A stretch of 64,000 nucleotides of DNA, from the NCBI GenBank assembly GCA_014155875.1, contig JACEFZ010006263.1, forward strand, positions 204,001-268,000, given 5' to 3'. The notes under the pieces are model-generated. The model was not told where the DNA came from, ran no database searches, and saw only the letters and a list, made by a program, of their open reading frames with translations. Source of the DNA: Cepaea nemoralis (lineage: Eukaryota; Mollusca; Gastropoda; Stylommatophora; Helicidae). Both the position numbers and the translations under genes were made by a program. Positions 20,618-33,520 of this stretch are shown here, in pieces (position 1 is the stretch's first letter; each line of letters begins with the position of its first letter).

Positions 20618-22224
20618 TTACCATTCGTCGTTCCATCTGTTGTTTCTTCTCCTTCCGCGTCTTGGGACTTCGTCGAATCTTCTTGTTCGCCTTTGAGTGT
20701 CTTCTCGGTAGCTCGATCTTGGTGGGGGGCGATTTTCAATCGCTCGACAGAATTGGTCTTGATCTGGGTATCCGTCCTCATCCAGTTCAATTGCTATTTC
20801 TTCCTCTGATGATTCTTCTTCTGTCTGGGTCTTTGCATTTTCTGGTTCTTTCTCTGTTTTCAGCATCTCCATCTGTTCTCTTTCTTCTTGGATTAGCTTT
20901 AGCGTTTCTTCTGTCTTTGCTCTCTCTTCTTGAATCTTCATCAGATTTTTGTCAGTGTCAGCTTTTATGGCAGCCATTCGAGCAACATCCTGCTCTATCT
21001 TCTGCTGGACTTGCTTCAGGTCTTGCAGGATGCGCTGAACGGCCGTTATTTGGGTTTCTTGCGTTTCGACACTTTTTTCTTCTAGGTTTTTGAACTGAGT
21101 TCTCAGGTCCTTCAGTTGGCCTTCCAATTGTGCTTTATCATTCTTGGTAAGTCGGTTGGTGGCCTCGTACTGCCTCCTGGCCTCCCTGTATGGCAAGTTA
21201 GATTTTATGGCAATCTTCATCGCTTCTTTGCTATCTTGGTGGCAGGGGTAGCCGAGGTACCTGGCGCCATGGTTGCCAAGGCAGTTGGCGCACTTTCTGT
21301 TGTTGTTAGGCCTCCTGAAGTCCGAGTCGTTCTTCGCTTGTTGGCACTGACTGTAGGTATGGGGACCAGAGCAGTACCTGCACACCTCCACATCACTCTT
21401 GCAGGTGGCCCGGGTGTGCCAAAATTTCTGGCACTTGGAGCACTGCAGAACTCTTGGTATGTAGTGCTCTGGTCTCTGATCTGTTCCGCCCCATACGATG
21501 TACGGATCACTCGGTCCTCTGATGTAACAATGACGACTGTAGAGGGAATGTTGTTCTTCCCGATGATCCGCTCCGCACTGATTATCTTGAGTTTCCTGTT
21601 TTCTTTTACGAGCATCTCCCTGATCCTGTCATTTGAGTGATGGGCCTGGACTCGTCTGATGACCCATCGTTTCATCGTGCTGTGCCGGGCAGCTTCTAGT
21701 ACTATGCCGTGGTGAAGCTGTACGGTGCTCTTCTCCTCTTGTGCGATCTTCTGTAACAGGGCTGTGGTCTTTGGATTTTTCTTGATGGAGACCACTATTC
21801 CATCGGGTGTCTTGCGCAGCTGGTCGATGCTGTGTCTTCCCAGCTCGTTTTCCAGCAGACTAATTATCTTGTCTGTTGGAAGCGTCGACAGTTTGGCTTC
21901 TCCCACGCTTGTCTGCTTGAGTAGAATTTTGCCGGTGAAGTCTACAATGGTATTTGTTTCCTCCTGTGTGGAGGTCTCTGGTATATTGGGCTGCATCTCC
22001 TTGGTGTTGATAACTTCCCGGCTGTAGTTATGGTTTCTACATAACGCTACGGTTTCAGCTGATGTCGGAGTAGGACTGCTGCTGTTTGAAGAAACGAGCA
22101 CAGCTGTCGCAGCGGCCTTCCTAGCCCCTGCCTTCTTTATCCTGGCTGCATAAAGCGCATGTCTCTGCGCGGCACTTTTAACGCGAGGCATCTTCTGCGT
22201 TATCTGATTAGTCGACTTGCTCAC
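20618..22224 (-). pseudogene. non-LTR retrotransposon ORF1 (CCHC zinc knuckle, coiled coil)
   Basis: Two overlapping minus-strand frames make one ORF1. The N-terminal frame (21217-22224) has a basic start rich in Ala/Lys/Arg, a Ser/Thr-rich linker and a central domain with RWVIRRVQAHHSNDRIREML and VIVTSEDRVIRTSYG, which looks RRM-like. The second frame (20618-21391) starts with two zinc knuckles (CRYCSGPHTYSQCQ and CANCLGNHGARYLGYPC), then a long Glu/Lys/Gln coiled coil, an acidic patch and an Arg-rich tail. A frameshift near 21400 links them. ORF1 proteins bind element RNA as chaperones. No RT for this copy follows, because it is truncated at 20303. Clade not determined. Confidence 0.7.
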
Positions 22225-22769
22225 AATAGCGCGTCGAGTCGAAATGAAAACTTAACTTTCTTTTAAGGCCCTATTTAGGCACTTAGGCGAAAGATCTATA
22301 CGTTGTGAAGAGAAACCAGAGTGATAATATCCGGGCGTCAGTTGTCATGTGTATGTGAAAATTGTGCAAGTCGCCTGCAGTGTTGACACATTGTATATAT
22401 CTTGGTAGAAAATATGTTTAATATATCTTTATGTAATTATCCAAGTCAATCCTTAGATTGGCAAATTGCTTTGTTAATTTTGATGGATTAGCTTCTTTAT
22501 CTTAGATATTTAATAAATATTATTTCTAATTGCTTTATTAGATAAAACTTGGTGGTATTATGTCCCCATGATTTTACAGGTACGTAACTCGTGAACTTTT
22601 TCACTGGCTCTAGCAATTGTAGTGGAGTGGCGAGCACATGTCTCTGCCAGCCCAGTTGTCAAGCATTACAATTCCCATCAAGGATGGGTCTTATTTTTAT
22701 TGCCCTGGAATCTCAGGCCCACCCACCCTTAAAATGAACACCAGGAAATGAACTGGAAAGTGAATGCAG

Positions 22770-22869
<100 letters not shown>

Positions 22870-22967
22870 ATTGAGCACATCACCCTTCGAGTGCCGATTG
22901 ATCTACATATTTATCAGGTCTAGCATCATATACTCAAGGTGTGGACAAGGGTCTGTTAGTTTACTTT

Positions 22968-23076
<109 letters not shown>

Positions 23077-23088
23077 GTTGTTTGTCCA

Positions 23089-24240
23089 TCAAGAATGATG
23101 ATGACCATTCATTTCATTCAGTGGGGTTGAAGGTATGGAGCCGTGGGTTCTAAGATGGCTGATAAGGCCTATTTTGGCTCGAAATGTTCTTTGACAATGT
23201 GGGCAAGGAATGCTTGACGTTTCTGGAGGAGGATTTCCTGCAGTGGTTTTTCTGTCCTGCCTTTTCTTCACAGCTCTTGCAGTTCTGGTTGCCTCACATA
23301 CGACTGCACCCTTGCGTAATGATGCACGCCACGAATTTCGTTCTCTGGCGCCTCCCAGGTGTCATGATGAATTCCAAAAGACTTCAGTGAAATTTTCAGA
23401 GTGTCTTTAAAGCGTTTCCTCTGGCCACCTTGGGAGCGTTTACCACAACGCAGTTCGCTGTAAAAAATTCGTTTAGGGAGCCTGTGATCTGGCATGCGAG
23501 TCAAGTGACCAGCCTAGCGAATCTGATTCTTCATCAGTAGAGTGTGGATACTGGGCATGGATGCTCCTTCTAGGACTTCAGTGTCTGGAATCTTGTCTTG
23601 CCATTTAATCTTCAGTAGCTTCCTTAGGCAGACTGTGTGGAAGTGGTTTAATTTCCTAGCGTGTCGCTGATAAACAGTCCAGGTTTCACAAGCATATAGC
23701 AGTGTGGATAATACAACTGCTTTGTAGACTTTTAGCTTTGTTTGCAGGCTTATTCCAGTTCTGTCCCATACATTCTTGTACAGTCTGCCAAAGGCTGCAC
23801 TGGCCTTGGAGATTCTTGCATTCACTTCGTCATCAATTGTGGCAGCTTGTGACACAGTGCTGCCAAGATAGGTGAATTTGTCCACAACACTTAGTCTATG
23901 ATCATTCACTTTGATATTCGGCACAGTGTGATTATTCCCTGGAGCTGGTTGGTACATAACTACAGTCTTCTCCAAGTTGATATTGAGCCCAAAGTTGGCA
24001 CAGGCATGTGAGAAAGCTGAAACATTATGTTGCATGTCCGCCTCTGAGTTGGCGTACAGAGCGCAATCATCAGCAAACAGGAGCTCTCTGACGGTGTTAA
24101 TTTTGGTTTTAGCTTTCAGCCTACTGAGATTGAATAACTTCCCATCCATACGGTAGTTGATGTCTATTCCAATGTCGTCGTTCTCGAAGGCATTCATCAG
24201 CATGGCTGAAAACATGAGGCTGAACAGTGTTGGTGCCAGG
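23089..24240 (-). pseudogene. non-LTR retrotransposon RT C-terminus with C2H2 finger
   Basis: The main frame (23514-24215, 233 residues) has the RT catalytic part with RELLFADDCALYA, then the linker FTYLGSTVSQAATIDDEVNARI and the block LSTLLYACETWTVY...LRKLLKIKWQDKIPDTEVL. It ends with a frame change near 23520; downstream frames carry the rest of the C-terminal domain and finally CPHCQRTFRAKIGLISHLRTH (about 23180-23240), a C2H2 zinc finger. This type of LINE ORF is often labelled craniofacial development protein 2-like in invertebrate annotations. It is 5'-truncated near 24240. A second, diverged relative is at 51366-52110. Confidence 0.85.
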
Positions 24241-24641
24241 ACACATCCTTGATGACGTTGGATGAAGAATAACTTGCGCGATGACTTTTATTAAAGTGAG
24301 GAAGAGTTGCGCAATTCGTCGACCTCACTCTCTCGCCTAAGTCCATCTGAGTCCAGTGGCAAGACAAGTCGAGACGGCTGGAGACGAATACAGGTGCAGT
24401 GGATGACCAGGGCGCTCAACGTGCCTTGCCGTGCTCATTACGTTCCACAACGCTTTGCAGGTAAACGCCGTCTTGCCCGTTGAATCAGGAATGATTTCTT
24501 CCGCGCAGTCTGCCGAATCCTGTCTTCACATGCTGGGTAGGCATACCCTAGTTTACCTCTTGGTTTGACACCAAATCGGATACCCATGCCTGGTTTAGCC
24601 AGCCTCTCACAGCTGTTGCCCGGGGGGTGGCCGCTGTCGCA
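24241..24641. other. unassigned sequence before a CTA array
   Basis: Mixed-composition sequence; it ends in a GCCCGGGGGGTGG-type patch directly before the CTA array. No gene recognised. It may be the tail of another dispersed element. Confidence 0.3.
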
Positions 24642-24724
<83 letters not shown>

Positions 24725-24736
24725 CGTTACTGCTGT

Positions 24737-24792
<56 letters not shown>

Positions 24793-24816
24793 TTACTACT
24801 ACTACTACTACTACTG

Positions 24817-24874
<58 letters not shown>

Positions 24875-24882
24875 CGTTACTG

Positions 24883-24943
<61 letters not shown>

Positions 24944-24980
24944 CGTTACTGCTGTTACTACTACTACTACTACTACTACT
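24642..24980. repeat. (CTA)n array with regular interruptions
   Basis: About 340 bp of CTA repeat broken at 24724, 24874 and 24944 by a CCGTTACTGCTGTTA-type unit. The long open frames in all phases are artefacts. A similar interrupted array lies at 56586-57213. Confidence 0.95.
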
Positions 24981-24999
24981 AAGAAAGCTGTGGCATATT

Positions 25000-25430
25000 T
25001 TTTTTTCCACAACTGTAAATGTGTTTATTGACGGTTTTAATAATATTACAATTATATAATTATTATTATTATTACTTTTATTATTACTACTACCATTATT
25101 ATTAATTTGTCTATTATTATATTTGTATATGCAACATGAAATATATTGTGGATGTGTGTCTGTGTCGTTGGCAGTAACATTTGTATGCGTCTGTGTGTGG
25201 GTGCAGGTGCACGCGTATGTGTCTGTGTGTGTGGTGCATGTATTTGCGCGCGCATGTGTGTGTGTGTGTGGGGGGGGGGGGGGATGTGGGGCAACCTTTA
25301 AACCAAGGCGATATCTCAAGTATTAAAATGATGTTATCTGGTAATGATATGTTTGAAAAGAGAAAATATGCACCACCATGTATAAACAAATTAAATGAAC
25401 CCTTTAAGTACCCAGCAAGTTAAGATGGCT
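25000..25430 (+). repeat. dispersed repeat family C (inverted relative of 27887-28230)
   Basis: The segment from TATGCAACATGAAATATATTGTGG through a TG-rich tract and (G)n to TGTATAAACAAATTAAATGAACCC is the reverse complement of 27887-28210 and of 51091-51260 plus 45440-45465. A GTG/G-rich stretch (25255-25283) lies inside. Confidence 0.65.
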
Positions 25431-25499
25431 TATAGTGGTCATTTTTAAGCGCCACCCTGTACTTTGACATCAAGCCAACAACATCAACAATGTGTGGTA

Positions 25500-26178
25500 T
25501 ATATATATTTTTTCTTTCAAATGTTTATTTCATGAAAAGCAATGTATATTTACAAGCTGTAATGTGTGTTTCTTTTGTTTGTGTATATTACAGAGTGTTG
25601 CCATTTGTTTGTGTTAAATGTCACATGCTTAATAAAACAAATAAATACATATCAATCAATCATGTACCATGCCGGGAAGCGTGGGCGGTCATGACTCGCC
25701 ATTTCACTCGATCACCAGTGTCGTGGATCAGCTCAGTGTTCCTGTCTCGTCCATGCCTTGTGGCCAAGCCATCCAGGTATTTTCCTCTCGGTCTTCCTCT
25801 TGGTCTGTTCCCTTCGATCTTGCCAGTTGTCACCAAGTTCTCCAATCCATTTCTTCTCATAACATGTCCAAAAAATTTTGACTGTCTACGTCTAAATTCT
25901 CTAATCAGTTTACGATGTTCATTTGTCTCCTGTAGTACTTGGTCATTGGTTTTTCTGTCTGTCCATGGTATTCTTTGCATTTTCCTTAGAAACCACATTT
26001 ATGCAGCCATCAGATGCTTTTCAGCTTGACTGCTCATTGTCCAAGTTTCACATCCATACAAAAGTACAGGCTCTATTTATTTGCATTATGCCATAAATAC
26101 ATATACAGTTATGATAATATGACATTTATGGCATTGCTTGATTTCCATCTCCACAAGCGGAATGCACGTTACACCTGT

Positions 26179-26182
<4 letters not shown>
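25500..26182 (-). mobile_element. LINE C-terminal fragment within dispersed repeats
   Basis: 25500-25650 matches family D (TTTATTTCATGAAAAGCAATG..., as at 31800 and 44770). 25660-25998 on the minus strand is a LINE ORF end: KFFGHVMRRNGLENLVTTGKIEGNRPRGRPRGKYLDGLA, with WRVMTAHASRHGT as the terminus. A similar terminus is at 43950-44157 on the plus strand. Only the last about 110 residues are present. Confidence 0.7.

Positions 26183-26252
<70 letters not shown>
26182..26252. repeat. (TC)n microsatellite in family D
   Basis: About 35 TC units preceded by GGAATGCACGTTACACCTGTC, a context repeated before the TC tracts at 32032 and 32589 and the short one at 45010. Confidence 0.95.
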
Positions 26253-26925
<673 letters not shown>

Positions 26926-27318
26926 TCTATCTTGATCTATCTCATGCTTTCTGAAGACAGCAGTGCTTTGAATGCCGTGAGCTTGGGCGATAATCTTTAA
27001 AATATTATTCCCATTAAAATGTGGCTTCTTTGTCATTTCTGGGCCACATGGCTACCGAGGTGAAGGTTCACATTGTTGGTGTTGTTGGCCTGATGTCAAA
27101 TTACAGGGTGACGCTCTAGTGCCCTGTAAATGTCCGTGACACATTTTGTTTGGGGGACATGAATCTGGGGTTTATAAACTAGCAATTAGAGTTCATGGCA
27201 TGTCCCCAGGGAGATAATTGATCCAAAGCTGTGATAGTGTCTGTGTGTCGATTACAATGGGAAGGACTTGGACCTGACCACTACAAGCCACCTTAGCTTA
27301 CTGGGTACCTAAAGTGTA
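26926..27318. repeat. dispersed repeat family D, right part
   Basis: This segment (ATTCTATCTTGATCTATCTC... to ...TTACTGGGTACCTAAAG) is matched at 45060-45440. It is interrupted at 27318 by an insertion and continues at 27887. Confidence 0.7.
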
Positions 27319-27886
27319 AACAATATAAAATGACACAAAGTAGTGCAGCTTTATATAACAGAATTACGACACATACAGGACGTTGCGGCGACTAGCCTTC
27401 ATCAGCAAACAAATACACACACAAAACACAACATATAGCCACAGAGAAGACCCTCCGGTAACTACATTGATGCGTGACGACTGGATGAGAAGAAAAAAAA
27501 AAAGACGAAAAAATGAAAGCAATGAAGAGAAAATAAAAATGCCAAAAATTGTTCCTACTTACCTGGGAATCCGAACGTGTAACAAAGAGAATGTCACCGT
27601 CATGGCCATATATACACCGCCGAGGGAGAGGGGTGATGTATGGGTCGTGGGTGTAACGGCCAAGTGAGCATCCCGTGTACATGAGTGAAAGTGGCCCATG
27701 AAGAGAAAAGGCGGGGGGGGGGGGGCGGAGGCTGGAGGGAATAGGAAACTAGTAGCAATAGAGATGTGATGGCAACCGAGGAGACCCAGTGGATATACTC
27801 CCGAAGCATGAGTGGGTGCCCGTGAATGGGTTGGCCCTAGTGGACGGATATTATAGAGCAATGAAGGGTGTACCCAAGTATGATGG
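27319..27886 (-). mobile_element. short insertion with 12-bp target duplication, Penelope-like end
   Basis: GGGTACCTAAAG occurs on both sides (ending at 27318 and again at about 27887-27898), while the related locus at 45430 has it once, so about 570 bp were inserted. Near its left end, on the minus strand, is GCTGATGAAGGC followed by CGCAACGTCC, like the hammerhead-like segment at 11331-11399 of the Penelope element. It contains a G-run (27714-27724). No gene. Confidence 0.55.
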
Positions 27887-28018
27887 TGCTACATTGGGTA
27901 CCTAAAGGGCTCATTTAATTTGTTTATACATGGTGGTGCATATTTTCTCTTTTCAAACATATCATTACTATATAACATCATTTTAATACTTGAGATATCG
28001 CACTTGGTTTAAAGGCTG

Positions 28019-28106
<88 letters not shown>

Positions 28107-28230
28107 CCCTGCACCCACACACAGACGCATACATTTGTTACTGTCAACGACACAGACACACATCCACAATATATTCCATGTTGCACATTCAAATATAATA
28201 ATGGGAACATTAATAATAATGGTTATCTTC
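27887..28230. repeat. family C/D continuation with (AC)n
   Basis: The sequence GGGCTCATTTAATTTG... continues family D beyond the insertion, with (AC)n at 28020-28118 and then the CATCCACAATATATTCCATG segment shared with 25130 (inverted) and 51210. Confidence 0.7.
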
Positions 28231-28520
28231 TTCTTCTTCTTCTTCTTCAGCTTTCCGAGCCATTGAGGTTCTTTGCTGCAAATACAATCCGTCTCCATTG
28301 GTCTCTCTGGTGGACCTTCTCTTGCCAGTCGTTGATTCCAAGTGCTTGTAGGTCTGTACATGTATTATCTCTCCACCGTCTTCTTGGTCTACCTCGGGGT
28401 TTACGGTCATTTATTTCCTGAGTGTAAGCGAGTTTTGTTTCCCTATTATCTTCCATTCTTTCTATATGCCCCAGCCATTGTAGTCTATTAGCCTTCATGA
28501 TACCAGTGATTAGCGGGGAC
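28231..28520 (-). mobile_element. LINE 3' fragment with short (GAA)n tail
   Basis: The minus-strand frame contains RLQWLGHIERMEDNRETKLAYTQ and KPRGRPRRRWRDN, then WQEKVHQRDQWRRIVFAAK: the C-terminal end of an RTE/CR1-type LINE ORF. The tail is (GAA)n, seen as TTC repeats at 28229-28249. The fragment at 9350-9508 is the same family. Confidence 0.75.
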
Positions 28521-28796
28521 TTAATAATAATGGTTATAGTAATAATAATAGAAATAATCATTATATAATTGTAAGATTCTATTTTGTTTTCGTTTTTTTG
28601 ATTCATCACAACACTGTAATTCCTACTGACTTCACTTCAATCCGGTAATGAATAATGGCTTCTCCACAATGTTGAAATAATATTGGAAATTATAATGGCT
28701 TTTTCCCCAATGCTGGAAATAATACTGGCTTCTTTACAATATTGATTCAATATTTGCCGAGTCATCATTATAGAGTTTCATTCATCTACAGGGAGA
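28521..28796. other. A/T-rich intergenic sequence
   Basis: ATAATAAT-rich sequence with a short triplicated motif (AATAATGGCTTCT-like) at 28640-28740. No gene. Confidence 0.4.
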
Positions 28797-29040
28797 CCTT
28801 TTTTGTGCGTGACAGAATCGCTGTGGACCACGTGTCAAAGATGGGCTGGTTCAAATCTGTCTGAGGTACTCTGTTGCTTTGTTCTGAGACGGTCGATTTG
28901 TCTTCCCGCTTTTCAGTCTTTTTTGTGCGCGACAGATCCGCTGTCGTCCACGTGTCAATGAGGGGCTGGTTCAAATCTGTCTAAGGTCCTCTGTTGGTTT
29001 GTTCTGAGCCGGTCGATTTGTCTTCCCGTATTTCAGTACA
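28797..29040 (-). repeat. tandem duplication, about 122 bp x 2
   Basis: Two adjacent copies from TTTTTTGTGCG(T/C)GACAGA to CGGTCGATTTGTCTTCCCG, about 90% alike, each starting near 28798 and 28920. This is probably an internal repeat of the LINE sequence that continues to 30310. Confidence 0.8.
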
Positions 29041-30560
29041 TTTATTTTTGTTTGTCTTTTGCACTTCAGACAGTGTAGGGTAGTCACGGTTGTTGAGGGG
29101 CAGCAGCATGGTAACATGTGTTTTTGGGGCTGGGGGTGTCGTGCTCTCACCGTCACACAGGCTCTCCTTCCCCGGGCTTGAAATATCTAAGTCGATAACG
29201 AGGCGTGGAGAAGAATCTGACAGGCTTCATCGTCGTGGTGGTGTGTTGATTTTATCACTGTCTCTTCCGGTCATGGCGCTGGCCGTTATCTGTTTAGTAT
29301 AATTACTTGCACATTTCTTTTTATTTGACCTGTGCACTCCAGATGGTGTAGGGTAGTCGTGGTTGTTGAGGGGGGGGGGGGGGGGGCAGCGTGGTAACAG
29401 GTGTTTGGCGGGCTGGAGGTGTTGAGCTCTCACCGTCAGACAGGCTCTTGCTTGAGTGTCCCCTTTTCCGACTAACCAGCTGGAAACCGTATTCATCCTC
29501 CTTACTATGTTGATCTGCTTGGGAGTTCGAGGTGACTTTTTGTGCTGATCTAGGTACCTTCTGGGTTTGTACTTTGGCCGGACATTTATTACTCCAGTGG
29601 GAGTCTTCTCCACAGACTGTACACGCCGCACGGCGCCCCGGAACTGTGATGAAGAGACGGTGTAGCTAGTTTTTTTTTACCCCATCCAACTCCATGTCTA
29701 CGTAATGTGGCAGAGGTTCTTTCGGGTTGCACAAAAGTAACCACTTGTCCGTGCTGTTTTTAAGTCCAATTCCAATTCCAATTCTCCCCAAAAAAATTTC
29801 AAATTCGGTCTCGTCTAACCTGCTTCCTCAGCGGTGGTTATTGTTGAAGAGCCGTGGTTGTGTGGACTGTTAGTCCTAATTCTTACTGTTTATATTGGTT
29901 CCGCTCTATTTGTCGGATAGATTTATTTTGTGCTATCTGGTTGTTTTCTTTGTCTTGTGTTGGTCCTGTTAAAGACCGGTCCTTGGTTGGGCCTACTGGG
30001 GCCCGCATTCTCTCGTTTGTTGGCTTCTTTTCTCTGTTAGCACTGCTACGTGCTTGTCGCTTCTTGTGTTATTCTCATCGGGGCTGGTCCCGGTCCTGTC
30101 CAGTCCACATAAGGACTCGATGTAGGCAAAGGTGTTTTTAAGTTTATGCACTTCCGCATTTATATCTCCCGAAATATCCGCCGCTATTTGCTTCACTGTC
30201 TCAATCTTTGCGGTTGTAGGCATCCAGTGAATCATAGCCTTGGTCTTTTCCTTCCCTATGTTTTCGATTACAATAGTTAATTTAGGATCCTGCATTTCAT
30301 GCTTCATTCCGTGAAGCCGTTCACAATGAGCCGCCTTTGCGTCCGGTGTCAGCGTAGCGTACCATCTTTTAGGGTCCTCAAAACGGTAGATGATTGTATC
30401 CCTTGCCTACCGATCCCGTAAGGCCCCCTCAAGACGCTCGCCATCAGCGAGTAGTTGAACCGAAATACATGAGGTCCTGTTATTGAAAACACAAGTGTGT
30501 TTGCTTGGTGGAACGCTCCTCCTCGAAACCTTCACTCGTGTTAACTTTGACACGCTTTAC
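29041..30560 (-). pseudogene. non-LTR retrotransposon ORF1 remnants
   Basis: The minus strand holds a degraded ORF1. A frame at 29993-30307 encodes about 100 residues with KTKAMIHWMPTTAKIETVKQIA and an AYIESLCGLDR segment. Further downstream, near 29595-29640, a zinc knuckle of form CTVCGEDSHWSNKC is readable, followed by basic and Pro-rich sequence in frames broken by stops (29227-29631). The stretches at 29080-29170 and 29335-29450 are two copies of one segment, the second with an 18-base G run. (TTGGAA)n lies at 29760-29780. No RT is present. Clade not determined. Confidence 0.5.
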
Positions 30561-30577
30561 AATTTTGTTTTCCATCT

Positions 30578-30830
30578 TATGTAGTCCGTGACAGAGGAAA
30601 TCTTTAATACAGATTTACACGTGGTGAAAACAATCGAAATCACTTCCACACAATTGAAATCACTGATATGTTTGAATAATCCGTGACAGAGGGAATCTTT
30701 AACAGATCTACACGTGGTAAAAACTATCGAAATCACATCTACAATTTAAAATCGCTGACATGTTTCAATAATCCGTGACAAAGGAAATCTTTAATCCAAA
30801 TCTACACGTGGTGAAATCCATGTCCAAGAA
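30578..30830. repeat. tandem repeat, about 100 bp x 2.5
   Basis: The unit CCGTGACAGAGGAAATCTTTAA...ACACGTGGTGAAAAC...ATCGAAATCAC is repeated at about 30584, 30680 and 30772. Confidence 0.85.
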
Positions 30831-30839
30831 CTATTAATT

Positions 30840-31460
30840 TTTGTGTCTCAATAATATTTTTTTTTCTCTTAACGTTTATTTCATAACTAGAATGTCAGAA
30901 CTAAACAACTACCAAACAACCAAGATTTTTTGTTTAAAAACTTTTATTGAGTGTTAAAATTGTTGCAATGTGTATTGTTCGTGTTTTTACAGAGCGTTCC
31001 ATGTGAACGTGTAGGTGACATATGCGCAATATTAAAACATTTTATGCATCGAAACATTTTTTTCATGGTTGTAAGCATGAAGAAAAAGACAAACAATCAG
31101 CAAACAAAATGTGCCATCCCCCCCCCCCCCCCCCCCCCCCCCCGTTCCCCACCCCTCCTATCGGCTCCATCCCCACCAATACTATCTCCACCAAACTTAG
31201 GTAATGATGACAGGCAGTTTCTTTAATTTGAAACCAACCAGCGAGGGCGGCAGCAGAGTCAACAATAGCAGAAGCGGTTAGGTGGGTAAACTGGTTTGCA
31301 CTGCAGAGAGGGTATAGTGATTGCAAATGTTTTGTTCGTGATTTTACATGCGTCCTGTGCATATGTGCACATATGACATATGTGCAATATTAGTGCACAT
31401 TTTACATTGACATAGTTTCATATAAAGCGGGGAGGGGGGGGGGGGGATTACCCAAAATTT
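30840..31460 (-). repeat. dispersed repeat family B, partial copy
   Basis: It starts (plus strand) with TTTTTATTGAGTGTTAAAAT and contains ACAGAGCGTTCCATGTGAACG and a TGATGACAGGCAGTTTC segment, shared with 33521, 33960, 34830 and 52586. On the minus strand the family ends CTCAATAAAA then poly-A, so it is a retroposed sequence. It includes (C)25 at 31119-31143 and a G run at 31434-31446. Confidence 0.65.
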
Positions 31461-31557
31461 GTTTTACTGTGTTTGTTTCCCCTGGGTGACAATTGTATAA
31501 TATTACCACAAACTTCTGACTAATCTTAATTTTTTATTTTTTTTCAACGTTTATTTG

Positions 31558-31792
31558 CCGGCTTCGTGGCTTAGAGGTTATGACTTTTCTCCGTAATCTC
31601 GTATACTCTCGTAGGTAACATATTGACGGTGAGAATCAGCAGTGGTTCGAATCGCATCGGTAACTTATGGGGTATGTGAGCCAGCAGCTCAGAAAGAAAT
31701 GGCAAACTACTGAGCGTAATCTTGCCAAGAAATCAACATACAGCTGAAAGATGCTGGTGTTGACAGCGATGTCCTGTAAAGGATATGCAAAA
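31558..31792 (+). mobile_element. tRNA-derived SINE with shared 3' core
   Basis: The head GCCGGCTTCGTGGCTTAGAGGTTA resembles a tRNA A box, and GTGGTTCGAATCG is a B box about 85 bases later. The body AGAAAGAAATGGCAAACTACTGA and the end ATGCTGGTGTTGACAGCGAT...GGATATGCAA are shared with 38575-38695 and 57690-57800. It ends in poly-A. Confidence 0.75.
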
Positions 31793-31799
31793 AAAAAAA

Positions 31800-32220
<421 letters not shown>

Positions 32221-32339
32221 TTATGTGTCAACATTATTGCTGAATCACGTTTGTATAATATTACCACAAACTTCTGACTAATCTAAATATTTTTTTATTT
32301 TTTATTTTCTCTTGGCTGTTAACAATGGAGTTAAATTTT

Positions 32340-32790
<451 letters not shown>

Positions 32791-33047
32791 ATATTCATAT
32801 AAATACCTGTATATCAACACAAAGCCATAATTATATTTACATAAATACCTACACGAATTCGCCCATACATGGCTACCCATATATAAATACCCTACATGTT
32901 AGCCTTTTGTATTATACAACAATGTTTATATTCCTGCTGGGGAATCATGTTGAATTTAGGCAAAGGGGAAACCGCTGAACGCAAAATTGCCTAGTGACCA
33001 CCAGCCACTAGGGCCGGTTGCCGGGTCTTACAGCGGACACGCAGCCA
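32791..33047. other. non-coding spacer
   Basis: No gene or clear repeat seen; TATA-rich then mixed composition. Confidence 0.4.
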
Positions 33048-33230
33048 GTTTTCACAAAGCCTTTGTGTACCTAGGCCAGGGGAGCTATATATCTCTCTTT
33101 AAAGTTGTTTTCACAAAGCCTTTGTGTGCCTAGGCCAGGGGAGCTATATATCTCTCTTTTAAGTTGTTTTCACAGAGCCTTTGTGTGCCTAGGCCAGAGG
33201 AGCTATATACCTCTCTTTAAAGTTCTTTGG
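33048..33230. repeat. 59-bp tandem repeat x 3
   Basis: Units start at 33048, 33107 and 33166. Each has ACAAAGCCTTTGTGT (a perfect 14-base palindrome ACAAAGCCTTTGTG apart from the central CC), CCTAGGCCAG and GGAGCTATATA. The copies differ at few positions. Confidence 0.9.
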
Positions 33231-33520
33231 GAGGAGGAGGGTTGGATCTGTGATTTAAAGCACCCTGGAGAAGATGTTTTGTGGCGTGTTCTATTTGCGC
33301 TGGCTGGGCTGAGACCGGGAAAGCCGTCAACACAGAGGGAGAGGGAAAGAGAGAGTCGGGGAGGGAGGGGGAGAGAGAGAAAGGGGGCGCATAGATTGGA
33401 ATTTGTTTAGTTCGCTACACAAGATGGCAAAATTTCCATCACTACAGAGATTTTACCTGAGCCGCCTTCTGGCGAAGGTCAACCCTCTGTCGACAATAAT
33501 AATGTCAACATTCAACACAT
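33231..33520. other. non-coding spacer with GA-rich tract
   Basis: GAGAGGGAAAGAGAGAG-type purine tract at 33338-33385; otherwise nothing recognised. Confidence 0.4.

Noticed and set aside
24438..25319. 293-residue Ser-rich and other poly-residue frames
   Set aside because: They come from the (CTA)n array and neighbouring simple repeats.
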